From Abelmoschus esculentus (lineage: Eukaryota; Streptophyta; Magnoliopsida; Malvales; Malvaceae), in NCBI GenBank assembly GCA_035048815.1, contig JAUCBN010000035.1, forward strand, positions 5,468,501-5,532,500: a stretch of 64,000 bases of DNA, given 5' to 3'. Below, piece by piece: positions 47,031-58,592 of this stretch. Each line of letters starts with the position of its first letter. Position 1 is the first letter of the stretch. The notes under the pieces were generated by a model, which was given only the letters and a program-made list of their open reading frames with translations, had not been told where the DNA came from and ran no database searches. Made by a program: the position numbers and the translations under genes.

Positions 47031-48662
47031 TTACATCGGAGGCCGACCACCAGCACTGAGCATCTGGCCAATCATGCTATTCACCTAGAAAACATTTTGC
47101 ATATAAGAACCAAATGTCGGCCATTGAACTAAAAAATAGATACAACGATCAAACAAATCTATACAAAAGCATCAGAGTCGAGCATGGTTTCGACTGAAAC
47201 AAGTTGAATTATAGTACTTTCTGCAGAGTATAAATAAATAACAGAATGTTCCTTAGGTTAAAGCCCGAGGAAGCGATAGTAAAACTAGCATAAGTCATGC
47301 TTAAAACTTCAATAAAACACAAACCGGAACATTTATGAATAATTTGAAACCGAAGATTACCTGCCAATACTTCGAAACACAGCGATCAATGCAACTGTTT
47401 TCCCCCATGTTTAGCTCGGCCTCCTTGTACCTAAAGCAAAAATGTGTTATCCTTGACATCATTTATTTAGGGGATAAAATTAACCGTATACCGTGAGTGA
47501 ATCACTTATATAGGTTGAACGAAACAATAAGGAACACGGTGTTCACGCTTTTCATACCTTTTGTCAACGCACTTGTTGAAACAGGTTTGTGCAAGCCTAA
47601 AAGAAAATCATAAAAGTGCTCCAAACTCAGAAAATCAAGTATCAGCAATAAAATCTTACAGACTAATGGAAAATATCGTCACAATATCTATAAAAACGAA
47701 GCAAGCAAGGCCATAGAGGCCGACTTTCAAATTCTGAACTAAGAAATTTTACTTCCAGGCAGATAAGATCGAGCAAACCGGGAGTTCAAGAGGCAAAGTG
47801 AAAGCCACAAACATATGTGATATCGATCTTGACATTTCTTGTTAACTTCTACATGTACTACTAAACAAATACCTGTCAATTGGGCAGGATTGATTTTGGA
47901 TCAAGTTAATCTCGATCAAATCAATCAGCTTTAAAAACTTTCGAGTCATCTCAGATGGGTCAATTCATTTTTAAAATCCCAATCATTTCAGTTCAGGTCA
48001 ATTCTAGGTTCATATTGATTTTGTTACAGGTCCTTCATATTTGAGTCTTGAGTTTTAGAGTTTAGGGTTGGATCATCTTGAGTTACTTATGCAGGTCATT
48101 TCCGGTTTGATCCGTTGGGTTCAATCAACCCAAATTTGGGTTGGAAGGATTCAAGTTGTTAACTTTAACTAATAAAATCAAACAATGTCCGGTTTGCGTT
48201 CGGATTGATCAGATCAGGTTTCAATCAGAATCATGGCAGGTCTAATTAAACATGTTGATTAAATTTTGGGTAATCTTCTCTTACCTGTTAAAGAGTTCAA
48301 CCCTATATTCCATCTCTGTTTCTGCCATGCCAAAGGCCTGCAAAGGGTTCAAAACATGAACTTCAAATCACCCAGATCCCATATATGGTAAACAAACAAA
48401 AAAACATATAAATCAATTGCGATAACCAAACCCCAAATCGAAGTGAATCTCAAAGAATCATTTCCAGTTAGTTCATAATAAACACCTTAATCCATTAAGA
48501 CTATACAGACACTGACCCAAGATTACTTGAACACTCCAAACTGAATAAAACGAAAAGGCCAAATCAATCAAGGGAAAAGATCGACACAGAAATATCAAGG
48601 GAGGAAAGGAAGTAACAACTAACCTGCTCTTTGTCTATTCCAGCTGGGATGTTGGCAGCCAT
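47031..48662 (-). CDS. TIM10: Mitochondrial import inner membrane translocase subunit TIM10, five exons
   Basis: Minus-strand exons: 48662-48624 (MAANIPAGIDKEQ), 48337-48285, 47596-47558, 47430-47361 and 47084-47031, all GT/AG, giving 84 aa, the normal TIM10 size. The small-TIM twin CX3C motif is intact: CFNKC (exon 3) and CIDRC (exon 4), which form two disulfides in the intermembrane space. Conserved neighbours are EMEYRVELFNRLAQT, CVDKRYKEAELNMGENS and SKYWQ. The protein ends GGRPPM. With TIM9 it forms the hexameric chaperone that carries hydrophobic precursors across the intermembrane space. The coding exons are too short to appear as long ORFs. Intron 2 holds a MITE-like insert (47871-48241). 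Confidence 0.95.
47871..48241. mobile_element. Possible MITE in TIM10 intron 2
   Basis: Starts ACCTGTCAATTGGG and ends (reverse complemented) ACCTGCCATGATTCTG, 371 bp. The interior has GGTTTGATCC/GGATTGATCAGATC phrases in both orientations. TIRs are short and no TSD was found, so this is tentative. Confidence 0.35.
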
Positions 48663-48900
48663 TGAACCCCTGAGAAACAAACAAAGATCGACACAGAAAT
48701 ATCAAGGGAAAATATTTAAACGATATCAGAAAATAGAGAGGATTTGTAAAATTTATTCACGAGGTTTTACTATGAACGGAGAAAAGCTTTGCTTTTTTAG
48801 TTGGGGTTTAAGGAATCGCCGTCAACAAGGAAATGGCAGAATAAACCTTACCACGTTCGTTAATCGTTATATTCGAATTAGGGTTTCAGGGTCACGGATA

Positions 48901-49342
48901 AGGTGAGTGAAAATCGAATAACTCGACTCGAGACGAAAATATTTAATTCATTTTGATTTGATTTAAAATTTTATAAATTTAACTCAAAAAATTTAAAATA
49001 AAATTTAAGTTATAAAATAAAATTTTGAATAATTCAAAATTTTTAGAAATTAGATGATTTATTTTTAAGTTCGAGACGAGTTTATTAAATTTTTATGATA
49101 CATATTTTTAGATATATAAAAATATGAAGAAATATTATCACATTTATATGATTAGTGAAAATCGTTTAAATTATAATTAAATCTTACTATAATATAATAA
49201 ATAATTACAATTAAATTTTTATAAGAGCTCGAAAACTCGACTCGACTCAATTTTTTTAATGAAAGTTTGAATGATAAAATTAGACTCGTCAAATCGAATA
49301 ACTCAAAACTTTTTAACTCGACTCGATCAAACAATCACCCCT
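48901..49342. mobile_element. MITE with ACTCGACTCG termini, 5' of TIM10
   Basis: Left end AGGTGAGTGAAAATCGAATAACTCGACTCGAG; right end, reverse complemented, AGGGGTGATTGTTTGATCGAGTCGAG. About 440 bp. The GGGGTG start and AACTCGA repeats resemble hAT-type MITEs. The flanking 8-mers do not match. It begins about 240 bp upstream of the TIM10 start codon and could lie in its promoter. Confidence 0.55.
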
Positions 49343-49597
49343 AATCTCTGATGTACTAGTGAAAAGTGGTGAAAATACGTGATGAGTCCTTTTATTATAG
49401 GAACCGTGTTAACTTAGTCTCTCTACAGTTAAATGTATCGATTTAATCTCGTTTAGATATAATGAGTTCTGGACATACACAATGGTATGCTCAAAAGAGA
49501 GGAACCCAAAATAAAAAAAATTAAATTAAATTAAATATTTATAAAAAATATAAATTAAATATATATAATTACGTGTGTATATATAATAATTATCTGC
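49343..49597. other. Short spacer
   Basis: AT-rich sequence between a MITE and SINE-like copy B. Nothing recognised. Confidence 0.5.
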
Positions 49598-49712
49598 ACA
49601 AACCTTTTAGTTTAAGTGGTTAATTAAATTGTTGTTTTTTCTAGAGGTCACGGGCTCGAACCAAAAAAAACAATATCAAATGGTGGAGATTACATTTTAG
49701 AACAGATTCGGA
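49598..49712 (+). repeat. SINE-like tRNA-derived repeat, copy B
   Basis: CCTTTTAGTTTAAGTGGTTA (box A-like) and GGTCACGGGCTCGAACC (box B-like; the GGNTCGAACC core is the clearest of the four copies), then AATGGTGGAGATTACATT and TTAGAACAGATTC. Spacing between boxes is about 35 bp. Confidence 0.65.
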
Positions 49713-50686
49713 TCGATAAATCTAATCAAATGGTAAATACCATTAAATACAGAAATCATATAGATTCTTCGGGTTATCAATTATCATTACACTAGGAAAA
49801 AAATTCAGGAATTACCCTTCTCCTCTACTATGATCTATGACATAAATTGACTTCTAATCTTAGCTAATTTCTTGCAATTCGATTAAAATTCAGTATGCAT
49901 TTGTTTTCAATCCAAATCCGTTCTATAAAAAATATCTCAAAATTTTATCTTTTAATGTTTAAAAGTCATAAAATAAAGTTATTTTGTTAAGATAAAATAC
50001 AAATTTTTAAAAATTAACGTTAATATTTAAAAACTGAAAACCGAAGTTAACCGAACCGAAAATCAATGGTTATTAAAATAGCTTACCGAATTAAATCGAA
50101 ACCGAACCGAATACACCCCGTAAGTACTAAGCTATCTCAAACAGATCCTTCTTCCTATTTCTCTTGCCCTTTTCCGAAGCAGAGGTGGGGGCTCCGGGGT
50201 TTTGAGTAGGGGTTGTGGTGCAGACGTTTCTCAGCATGTTCAATGAAAGTCTCCATAGACAAATACTTTGATTTGGGGCAGCTCTGTTTGCCAATGGGGA
50301 TGGGAAAGATTCAAATTGTGATTTATTTTCAAGAAGAATTCAAACTCAAGGAAAGGTTAATGGAATTAATTCCAAACAAATCAAATTTCAAACACAAACT
50401 TGGGATGTTAGTTCCTTTCGTGTTTCATTTTTCCTGCATGAATTTTCGTTTTAATCAACTCATTATAAATATAAAGAAAGATGGACCAAATGCAACTAAA
50501 AAGTTTAACTTAGTAACTTAAAACTTAAAAAGGTGTAGGAGTACATATGATAAACTGAGCATGCTTTGCTGAAAGAGCAAGCAAGGTATTGAGAATGTAG
50601 AACTCAGGAAATTGAAACATGCATTTCCTTCAGCAACTGGAAGTTGAGAGTTGAATTGCCTAAATGGCAACAAGTTTCCTTCTTAA
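49713..50686. other. Intergenic region, tubulin 3' side
   Basis: 50040-50120 contains GAACCGAAAATCAATGG...ACCGAACCGAATACACCCC, the right end of a decayed MITE of the TTAACCGA type. The 102-codon frame at 50213-50521 has no recognisable similarity. The tubulin 3'UTR lies just left of 50687. Confidence 0.5.
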
Positions 50687-52384
50687 CTAATCCTCCTCAT
50701 ATTCTGGTTCCTCTTCCTCGTACTCATCTTCATCAGCTGTCGCATCTTGGTACTGCTGATACTCAGATACCAGATCGTTCATGTTGCTCTCAGCCTCAGT
50801 GAACTCCATCTCATCCATGCCCTCACCTGTATACCAATGCAAGAAGGCCTTCCTCCTAAACATAGCTGTAAATTGCTCACTCACACGCCTAAACATCTCC
50901 TGTATAGATGTTGAGTTGCCGATAAAGGTCGATGCCATCTTGAGGCCAGTGGGTGGGATGTCACAAACAGTTGACTTCACGTTGTTAGGAATCCATTCAA
51001 CGAAATAAGATGAATTCTTGTTCTGAACATTCAACATTTGCTCATCCACTTCCTTGGTGCTCATTTTGCCACGGAACATGGCTGATGCAGTCAGGTATCG
51101 TCCGTGTCGAGGATCAGCAGCACACATCATGTTCTTCGCATCCCACATTTGCTGAGTTAGCTCAGGAACTGTCAGGGCTCGGTATTGTTGGGAACCTCTC
51201 GAAGTGAGAGGAGCAAAACCCACCATAAAGAAGTGAAGCCGAGGAAATGGGATGAGATTAACAGCAAGTTTCCTAAGGTCAGAGTTGAGCTGACCAGGGA
51301 ATCGCAAGCAGCATGTAACCCCAGACATTGTTGCAGATATCAAGTGATTCAGATCACCAACTGTCAAAGATAAGAAAGAAAGTAACAAAATGTAAGAACT
51401 TCAAAGATTCCTAATCTAAATAACCGATCTTAGTTCTAAATAACTCAAATTTAACCTTCATGAAACTATTATTATTTACAAATCAGATCATATAGCAAAA
51501 TAACGCATCAGCATCAATTCAACAGTACTAATATGTCAATTCAACAGTTATCAACTGATTAAGTTTTTGTCCCTCCGAAGCTATACAAAAATGCGAAACT
51601 AAAGAGCAAAATCACGGGAACACTTACAGCTGGGAGTTGTGAGCTTAAGTGTCCTGAAACAAATGTCATACAAGGCCTCATTGTCGAGGACCATACACTC
51701 ATCGGCGTTTTCAACCAACTGATGAACTGACAACGTAGCATTGTAAGGCTCCACGACGGTATCAGAGACCTTAGGAGATGGGAAAACAGAGAAAGTCAAC
51801 ATCATCCTATCTGGATATTCTTCCCTTATCTTCGATATCAAAAGTGTTCCCATTCCAGATCCAGTTCCTCCTCCCAAGGAATGACACACCTGAAACCCTG
51901 CAAAGAAGAAAACCAAAGAACTCATATAACATCAATCATTACACAATAAATCGAACAATAAACAAGTTTACCACCAGATCTGTAATTTACCTTGAAGACA
52001 GTCACAATTTTCAGCCTCTTTTCGAACAACATCTAGTACAGAGTCGATTAACTCAGCACCTTCAGTGTAATGGCCTTTAGCCCAGTTGTTACCGGCACCG
52101 GACTGGCCGAAAACGAAGTTGTCGGGTCTGAAGATTTGGCCGACGGGACCAGATCTGATGCTGTCCATGGTACCAGGCTCAAGATCCATAAGGACGGCAC
52201 GAGGAACGAACCTACCACAACTGGCTTCGTTGTAGTAGACATTGATTCTCTCGAGTTGAAGATCTTGGTCACCTTGGTAACGACCGGTTGGATCTATTCC
52301 GTGCTCGGCGCAAACAACTTCCCAGAACTTGGCTCCGATTTGGTTGCCGCACTGTCCACCTTGAATGTGAAGAATCTCACGCAT
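50687..52384 (-). CDS. TUBB: Beta-tubulin, three exons
   Basis: Exons on the minus strand: 52384-51991 (131 codons + 1 nt), 51897-51628 and 51360-50687, GT/AG borders, giving 445 aa. The start [17 protein letters not shown] carries the MREI tetrapeptide used in co-translational tubulin mRNA autoregulation. The GTP-binding tubulin signature GGGTGSGMG opens exon 2 and the acidic tail ([15 protein letters not shown]) ends the protein. The two-intron layout is standard for plant beta-tubulins. It pairs with alpha-tubulin in microtubules. Frames antisense to it (51010-51373, 52070-52429) are shadows. A TATATAGATATAA stretch near 52495 may be the TATA region. Confidence 0.97.
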
Positions 52385-52411
52385 TTTCGCTTTTGGAGAG
52401 AAGAGAAACAA

Positions 52412-54217
52412 AAGATAAGAAGGATTTAGAGAGGATGGAGAACTGAGAGTTACAGGATTTAAAATTCAAAATGAAATGGGAGGAGCTAGGTTATATCTAT
52501 ATAATATGTAATATATAAACCCTAATAAATTTATAGATTTAATTTGAATTTTTACTCTTTTTTCTGTATAATTCTGATTTTAGGCTCTCCTCTCTACAAA
52601 AAATTCAAATTTATTTTTTTTCCTTTTTTGCTTCTCTAATTTTCTTTTGAAATTCTATTTAGATGTTTATTTTCCATTTTTTGAAATTTCCCATTTTATT
52701 TTAATTTAATCTAGTTTGAAATTTTATTAAAATTCTATTATTTTTTTATTATTGATCTATTTACTAATTTTTAACCGATAATAAATTTTATATATTTTGA
52801 AATATTTAATATTAACTTTGAAAATTATATTATTAATTTAATGACCATGAATAAAATTTGTACATTTGATCAAATTTGTTTATCAGAACATTTGATCCAA
52901 ATTAAGAGCAGAAGAATGTATTATATTATATTAAAAAATACTTGTTATAAGTTTATTATATACCAGAGGGACTAATATCAGAATTAGACCTTTAATGATG
53001 ATATTTCCCAATTTACGAGGCTGTTGACGGTAACGGGTGAAAAAAGGCAACGGCTACAAGCGGTTTTTTAAAATTCAAAATTTGAGAGACAGCTGGATGG
53101 CATTGTCCGGTAATAAAAATTAGAAAGAAAAGAATTCAAAAAAGGAAGGATGGCAAGTCATGGATCCATTAAGATTTCATCGAATGAATTAAAAATTACG
53201 AAACGTTTCAATTAGTACAGCTTTTTGTACTATCTCATATAATTATAATTAAACATTTTAATTAGTTTTTTAAACATTTTAATTAGTTTTTAAACATTTT
53301 AATTATTTTTTTAAACATCTTGATTGTGAATGTTGAATTAATCTTTAAAATTTCTACCTATGAAAATTATAAAAAAAAATAGTTTAACTTATATCTCCCG
53401 AATATAAATGAGATTAAATAAATTTATTTTATTTTATTTATATTTATTTTTTTATATTATAATTTATTTCGCAAATTTTCTTAAGATTTTTTTTTATTCT
53501 TGTACGATGTTAGCACTGACACCTACTTTTTATTGATTGCCGTCTGCTGACTACCGGTAATTTTCATTTTAAATTTTTTTCTTATTTATTTTATTTATTA
53601 CTATTGTTTATGATAATAACTATTTTGGTCTTAATTCATTTTTATACATATTTTTGTTTGTTTTATTTATCTTTATAGTACGATTTTTATCTACCATATT
53701 ATACGATGGGATTTGCTGAATCAAGCAAATCGGAGCCTCCACTGAGAATGCTAAAGCAGAAAACGTTGGGATTTGCTGAAAGGGATGATCCGGGATTTCT
53801 AGTGAAGAAAGCTTTGTTATTTCAACATGGGTGATGACAAAAATATATTTTTTTTAAATATTAAGGGTTAAATTAAAGATAAAATAAAAATAAAATAATT
53901 ATTTAATGATTTTTAAGTAATTTATCTTTTTTTTATTATGTCAAATCATCTTTCCGTTGATTTTTAACGGCTTTTAACGTCGGAGTGATCATAAATTTAC
54001 AACACAAAAACGTACGTGGCTATATTGTTTGATTTTCAAAATCGGTGACTGAACTTGTACTGGGGGTAAACAAACGTGACCTCCGCAGTAATTAACCCTT
54101 TTAAAAAAGCATATCAGGCTGGGTCAGGCCATATTGGTCACTGCATCTGCAACCGTATTCCCAAACCTCGTAATCAACTCCAAATGAACGTCCCACACTC
54201 ACGTTAAAATGGTGCAC
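52412..54217. other. Tubulin promoter and AT-rich spacer
   Basis: Promoter signals are in the first 150 bp. AACGG near 53050 resembles the mitosis-specific MSA core, but at about 650 bp it is far from the start. 53706-53834 holds a 42-codon ATG frame with an internal repeat (see findings). Otherwise nothing. Confidence 0.45.
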
Positions 54218-54365
54218 GAGTCCTCTAGTTCAAGCGGTTAACGGAACAGTTGTTTTTTTAGAGGTCACCTGTTCAAACACCAACAATGTCAACAGAGCGA
54301 TTAAACGATCAATGTCAAATGGTAAAAATTATATTCTAGAACAGATATTACTGTAAATCACTATT
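54218..54365 (+). repeat. SINE-like tRNA-derived repeat, copy C
   Basis: TCTAGTTCAAGCGGTTAACG (box A-like), GAGGTCACCTGTTCAAACACC (box B-like), then GAGCGATTAAACGATCAATG, TCAAATGGTAAAAATTATA and TTCTAGAACAGATATTACTG. This copy keeps the full central part shared with copy A. Confidence 0.65.
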
Positions 54366-57029
54366 AGCTTATTATGAAAAAAACCATATGATCCTAAACT
54401 AGGACAATAATGGGAACTGACTGTAAAACAATCCTTCACAAAGTGACCGTGTGACCCATAGTTAAAGTAAGTTCACCCGACTTTAAACAATAATTTCTTA
54501 AAAAAATTATTTTTAATAAATTACGTGTTCTGAATTGAGTGAAGTTCGAATGAAAATCACACGTGTTTAAGAAACCGAGGAACACTCTATAATAAACAAT
54601 GCTTAACAAATAGTGTTTTCTGAATTGAGTGAACTGACCTCAATCAAATAATGTTCTATACAATACTTTTTTAAGAAATAGTGTTAATATTTAATTCGAT
54701 CATTGTTTAAAGACGAGAAACATTTCATCTATCTTTTAAATTGCACAATAAACTACCATATTAATAAAAAAAATAATTTATAAAATACCGTATTTTTAGG
54801 GGAAAATTAGAGGCACAATATTTATATAAAAACTCCGTTTCAATTGTGCTCATATATGTACGACTTCCCCAAAAGTCATCATATTTACAAAAAAACGACC
54901 TCTTCCTACCTTGTAGATTTGATCACAGTTTTCCAATAATTTTAGAGTTAACGTTTTCTTCAAATCATATTTACAATATTTTCTAAAATCATACATATTT
55001 TTGGTATAAATATACTTCATATGGATTTCATGACTTTTTTTACCTTACTTCCAATGCACCGGAATGTTTACAGGTCATTGTTGCATGTACTTAATTTACA
55101 AATCAATGAATATTTATCATGAAAAAGTTTAATTTTCGATTAGGAGTTTTAATTGAATTGAACGGTTTATAAATAATTCGAACTAGATTCGTTATTATTT
55201 GATCAAAGTTTAGATCAAGTTGGTTTGATTCAAATTTGAGTTCGATTTGAGATTTTAATTAATCAAGTATAACTCTATTTTATAAAATTTATGAATAACG
55301 ATAGTTAAAACTCTAAAAATTCAATAACTTATTAAATAATTTGTTTATAAAATATTTGATTTTAAATTTTAAAAACATTTTATGTTTTTCGAGAATCTAA
55401 AAGGTTTTTGTGTTATTATGAAATTAAAATAATTAGACTTTCCATTTTATTGAAGTCTTCTCTTTTTCCTTTTATATTTTATGTATAAAAGTATAATAGG
55501 GGAAATGAATGTTAAATCTCCTGAAATTTCTGAAGTCTTTTTCTTTTCTTTTTATTCATTAAAGATTGTTAAAAAATTAAATGAATTTATACTCGAATAT
55601 CAATTTTATCTATAATTTGATCCCTAACATATTCATTTATTTATCTCCTGAATTTACATATTTTTAAATTTGTATATTAATAGTAAGAGTATATCGTTAA
55701 ATTTTAAATATATTTAAAAAAACAAGATAACACTTTTCCGAGCCTAATAAACAAGTTTAAGTAACATTTTTTTTAACGATTATAAATAAAATACTATTCA
55801 AATCACGATCGTCGTACTCATAAATACACTAATTTTAATTGTTTCAAATCAATTGACAATGTAATAAAAAAAGATGAGTCTATGACGGGCGTCGAACACC
55901 GCTGAACACCGTTGACCATTATTAAACTAATTAATAAAGATTAAAAATTTTAAGGATTAAACATATAATTAATAATAATATATTAAGTCTATCACTCTTT
56001 TATTAATTGCATTCTGAGTTCTTATAATTTTTAATTTTTATTAATTACTTTAATAACGTTTAATGTTATTCAATATTAATAATGTTCAGTGATGTTTGAC
56101 GTCCGTTTAAAAATTTTCTAATAAAAAAAAATATAACCATCGGAACATAAACTCAAAAACATTAGGTATTGACACTCTACTTAGTAGATTGATGAAAAAA
56201 TTATGCATAATTTTTTTAAAAAAATATTTTTCTCGTTTAATTAGATAGTTACTTTATCTATATTTTATAAAATATTTTAAATTTTAATATTTAATTTTAG
56301 ATCAAATTAGCTTATATATTGACGAAAATTATTAGTCAATTAATGATAAATAATTTAAAATGATGTAACAGACATATATGACAATATACCTTAAATAGTA
56401 ATTATATAAACAAATATGTTGGCTTGACAGAATAACACAACAATCAATTTTTATACTAATGTGTTATTTTATTAAATTAGATTAATATTTTTTATTTATA
56501 GAAATATTTTTGATCTAAAATTAAAGGTTAAAGTACTGATTAACTTAAGGCCTGTGGTAATAGTCCTTTTTCAATAAAAAAATACCGATTAACTTAATAT
56601 GATGATTAGTTTTAAAATAAAAATATTAAAATATTAATTATTTGATTTATTTATTATTATTTTATTTTTCATTATCTATACCGATTAAAATCGAATGCGA
56701 ATAAATTGTAATAGTTTTAGATTTCAGAATTAAAGAAATGATTCACGTAAAAAATAAATTATGATCTTTTAGACGTACGATATATATTAGTTTTGTCAAG
56801 AGCTAAAAATATAACAGATAATACCATTCGATCATATTAAAAATGTTTTAGAAGTTTAAGCCTTTAACCGGGATTTAGAGTTTCATCCTTTGGCCATATG
56901 AGTGAATTCTTGATATGCATATATCATATTAATATTTGTTCAATTTTAATGTACATTTTATATAGCAAATGGATATAAATATTATGAAAAAATATTTTTT
57001 AATATATAGTTTTTTAGAATTATTTTTTT
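54366..57029. other. AT-rich intergenic region
   Basis: No coding signals. 54480-54680 has a local repeat of AATAGTGTTTTCTGAATTGAGTG-type phrases. 55130-55280 contains AATTCGAACTAG/AGTTCGATTTGAG phrases of a decayed MITE. 55800-56130 contains the repeated phrase GAACACCGNTGA. No boundaries could be set. Confidence 0.5.
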
Positions 57030-57298
57030 AAATTATTGATGTTTCTACAGAAAAAGTGAAGTCGGATTCATTAGAATCCGACTTTGAATAGTGACCGAAT
57101 TAAAAAAAATAAAAATAATATTCAAAGTCGGAGTCTCTTACTATCGATTTTAACGTGTTTCTTTGAATTTTTTAGTATTCAAAGTCAGAGCCTCCTACTC
57201 CCGACTTTAATTTTTTAATCTAAAAAAATTAAATTATTATTTAAAGTTGGATTTTAATAAATTCGATTTCACTATTACTGTAAAAACATCAATAATTT
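57030..57298. mobile_element. 269-bp MITE with long TIRs and subterminal hairpin
   Basis: Left end AAATTATTGATGTTTCTACAG; right end, reverse complemented, AAATTATTGATGTTTTTACAG (20 of 21). Similarity continues inward through AGTGAAGTCGGATT/AGTGAAATCGAATT. A near-terminal perfect hairpin, AGTCGGATTC-ATTA-GAATCCGACT, lies at about 57060-57083. Further AAAGTCGGAG/CCGACTTTAA motifs fill the centre. No TSD fixed. Confidence 0.7.
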
Positions 57299-58589
57299 GA
57301 GAAACAACTTAGAAAGGACCATATATTAATTTTTTTACATAATAATTTTATCATTTGGCCCATTATATATATAAAATCATTCAAATTTAAATCTTATAAG
57401 AAGAATATCATTTATTTTTATCAGAATTATTTTTTAGATTAAAAATTATTTATTATTTAAATATCTGTCTTAGTCTTGCTCCCGATCTGACACAAAAATA
57501 TTAAATATTATAAATAAGAATATATAAATATATCGAGTTGAACATTTTTTACCCTGACCCAATTTTTTTTCAAATAATCTGATCCAACCTAAATCTATTT
57601 TTTTAAAAAAAACATGTCCTTATCTTGTTAGAATCTAAGATTAAATTATCATCCTTATCCTAAATCCTAATTTTAATACGAAAATTACTATTTTTTTATA
57701 AAAAAATGTGTTTAATGCTCATTTTTCAAAAGGATACATTCCTTTGGCTGTGAGCTAAAAAAATGCCAAAATAAGAAAAAAAAGTTACATTACTCTTCAA
57801 TCAATCAATAAATAAAAAACCTAATTTTTTAAATTAACCAATTAAACAGCAGGTAGCACAGGCATCCTGTGCACCCGAATAGTTCCACACAACTAAATTC
57901 CAAAAATAATCGATCAGACTTCGGAAACCCGCGATCGCGAAGAGGAAACAAACAACAGCATCAGCACTGTCTTCCCTTCAAAGCAACCGCCAGGTTAATC
58001 ATCCTTAGGTTGACTGCTATTTAAGAATCTTCCCTCTCAACACCTTCTTTTTCTCTATATATCTTCAGATTTCACTTGTAAATGATCAAAAACATGCTGA
58101 GATCAATATTTGCTTTGATACAAAGGTATGGTTTTCTCTCCACCCCACCCCAGTTTTCTTTCTTTTTCATGATTCTTGCACTGAAAAGTGATTGTCAGTT
58201 CCATTTTGTCAATGTTTTTTTTTTCTGGGGTTGTTTGAATAAGGTTTTTGGAAGGTGTTCTTGATTGTATTGAAGCTGCTTAGCTCGAGAATGGATAATT
58301 AGTTGTTTAGGGTTTGATTTATTGATTGAAATGATTGCTTCAATGATCAGATGGTTTTCACTGTACGTGAAGATTGGTATTTTTTTAACTTTTTTTTTTG
58401 CTTTGCTTTAGTCAAAAAGATGGTAATTAAAGCCTGTTTATGATCATACGATTTGTTATATGTTTATTCCTTTATGATGTCTTCAACTTGATTAATGGAG
58501 TTCGGTTTTATGTGTGACTATACTTTGATGAAGGGATATGAGAAGGATATAATAGGTGCTCAGTGCTGGTTGTTGTACTTTTTGGGTTC
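57299..58589. other. Spacer and 5' region of the ceramidase gene
   Basis: 57299-57850 is AT-rich without features. 57860-58130 is of normal composition with TATATAT near 58055 and possible donors at 57993 and 58126, so a 5'UTR exon and intron are likely before 58590. The 60-codon frame at 58082 is in this leader/intron. Confidence 0.5.
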
Positions 58590-58592
58590 ATG

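Noticed and set aside
49598..49700. Functional tRNA gene
   Set aside because: Box A/B-like motifs are present but there is no cloverleaf; fits a tRNA-derived repeat instead.
50781..52429. ORFs antisense to beta-tubulin
   Set aside because: Shadow frames of a conserved coding sequence.
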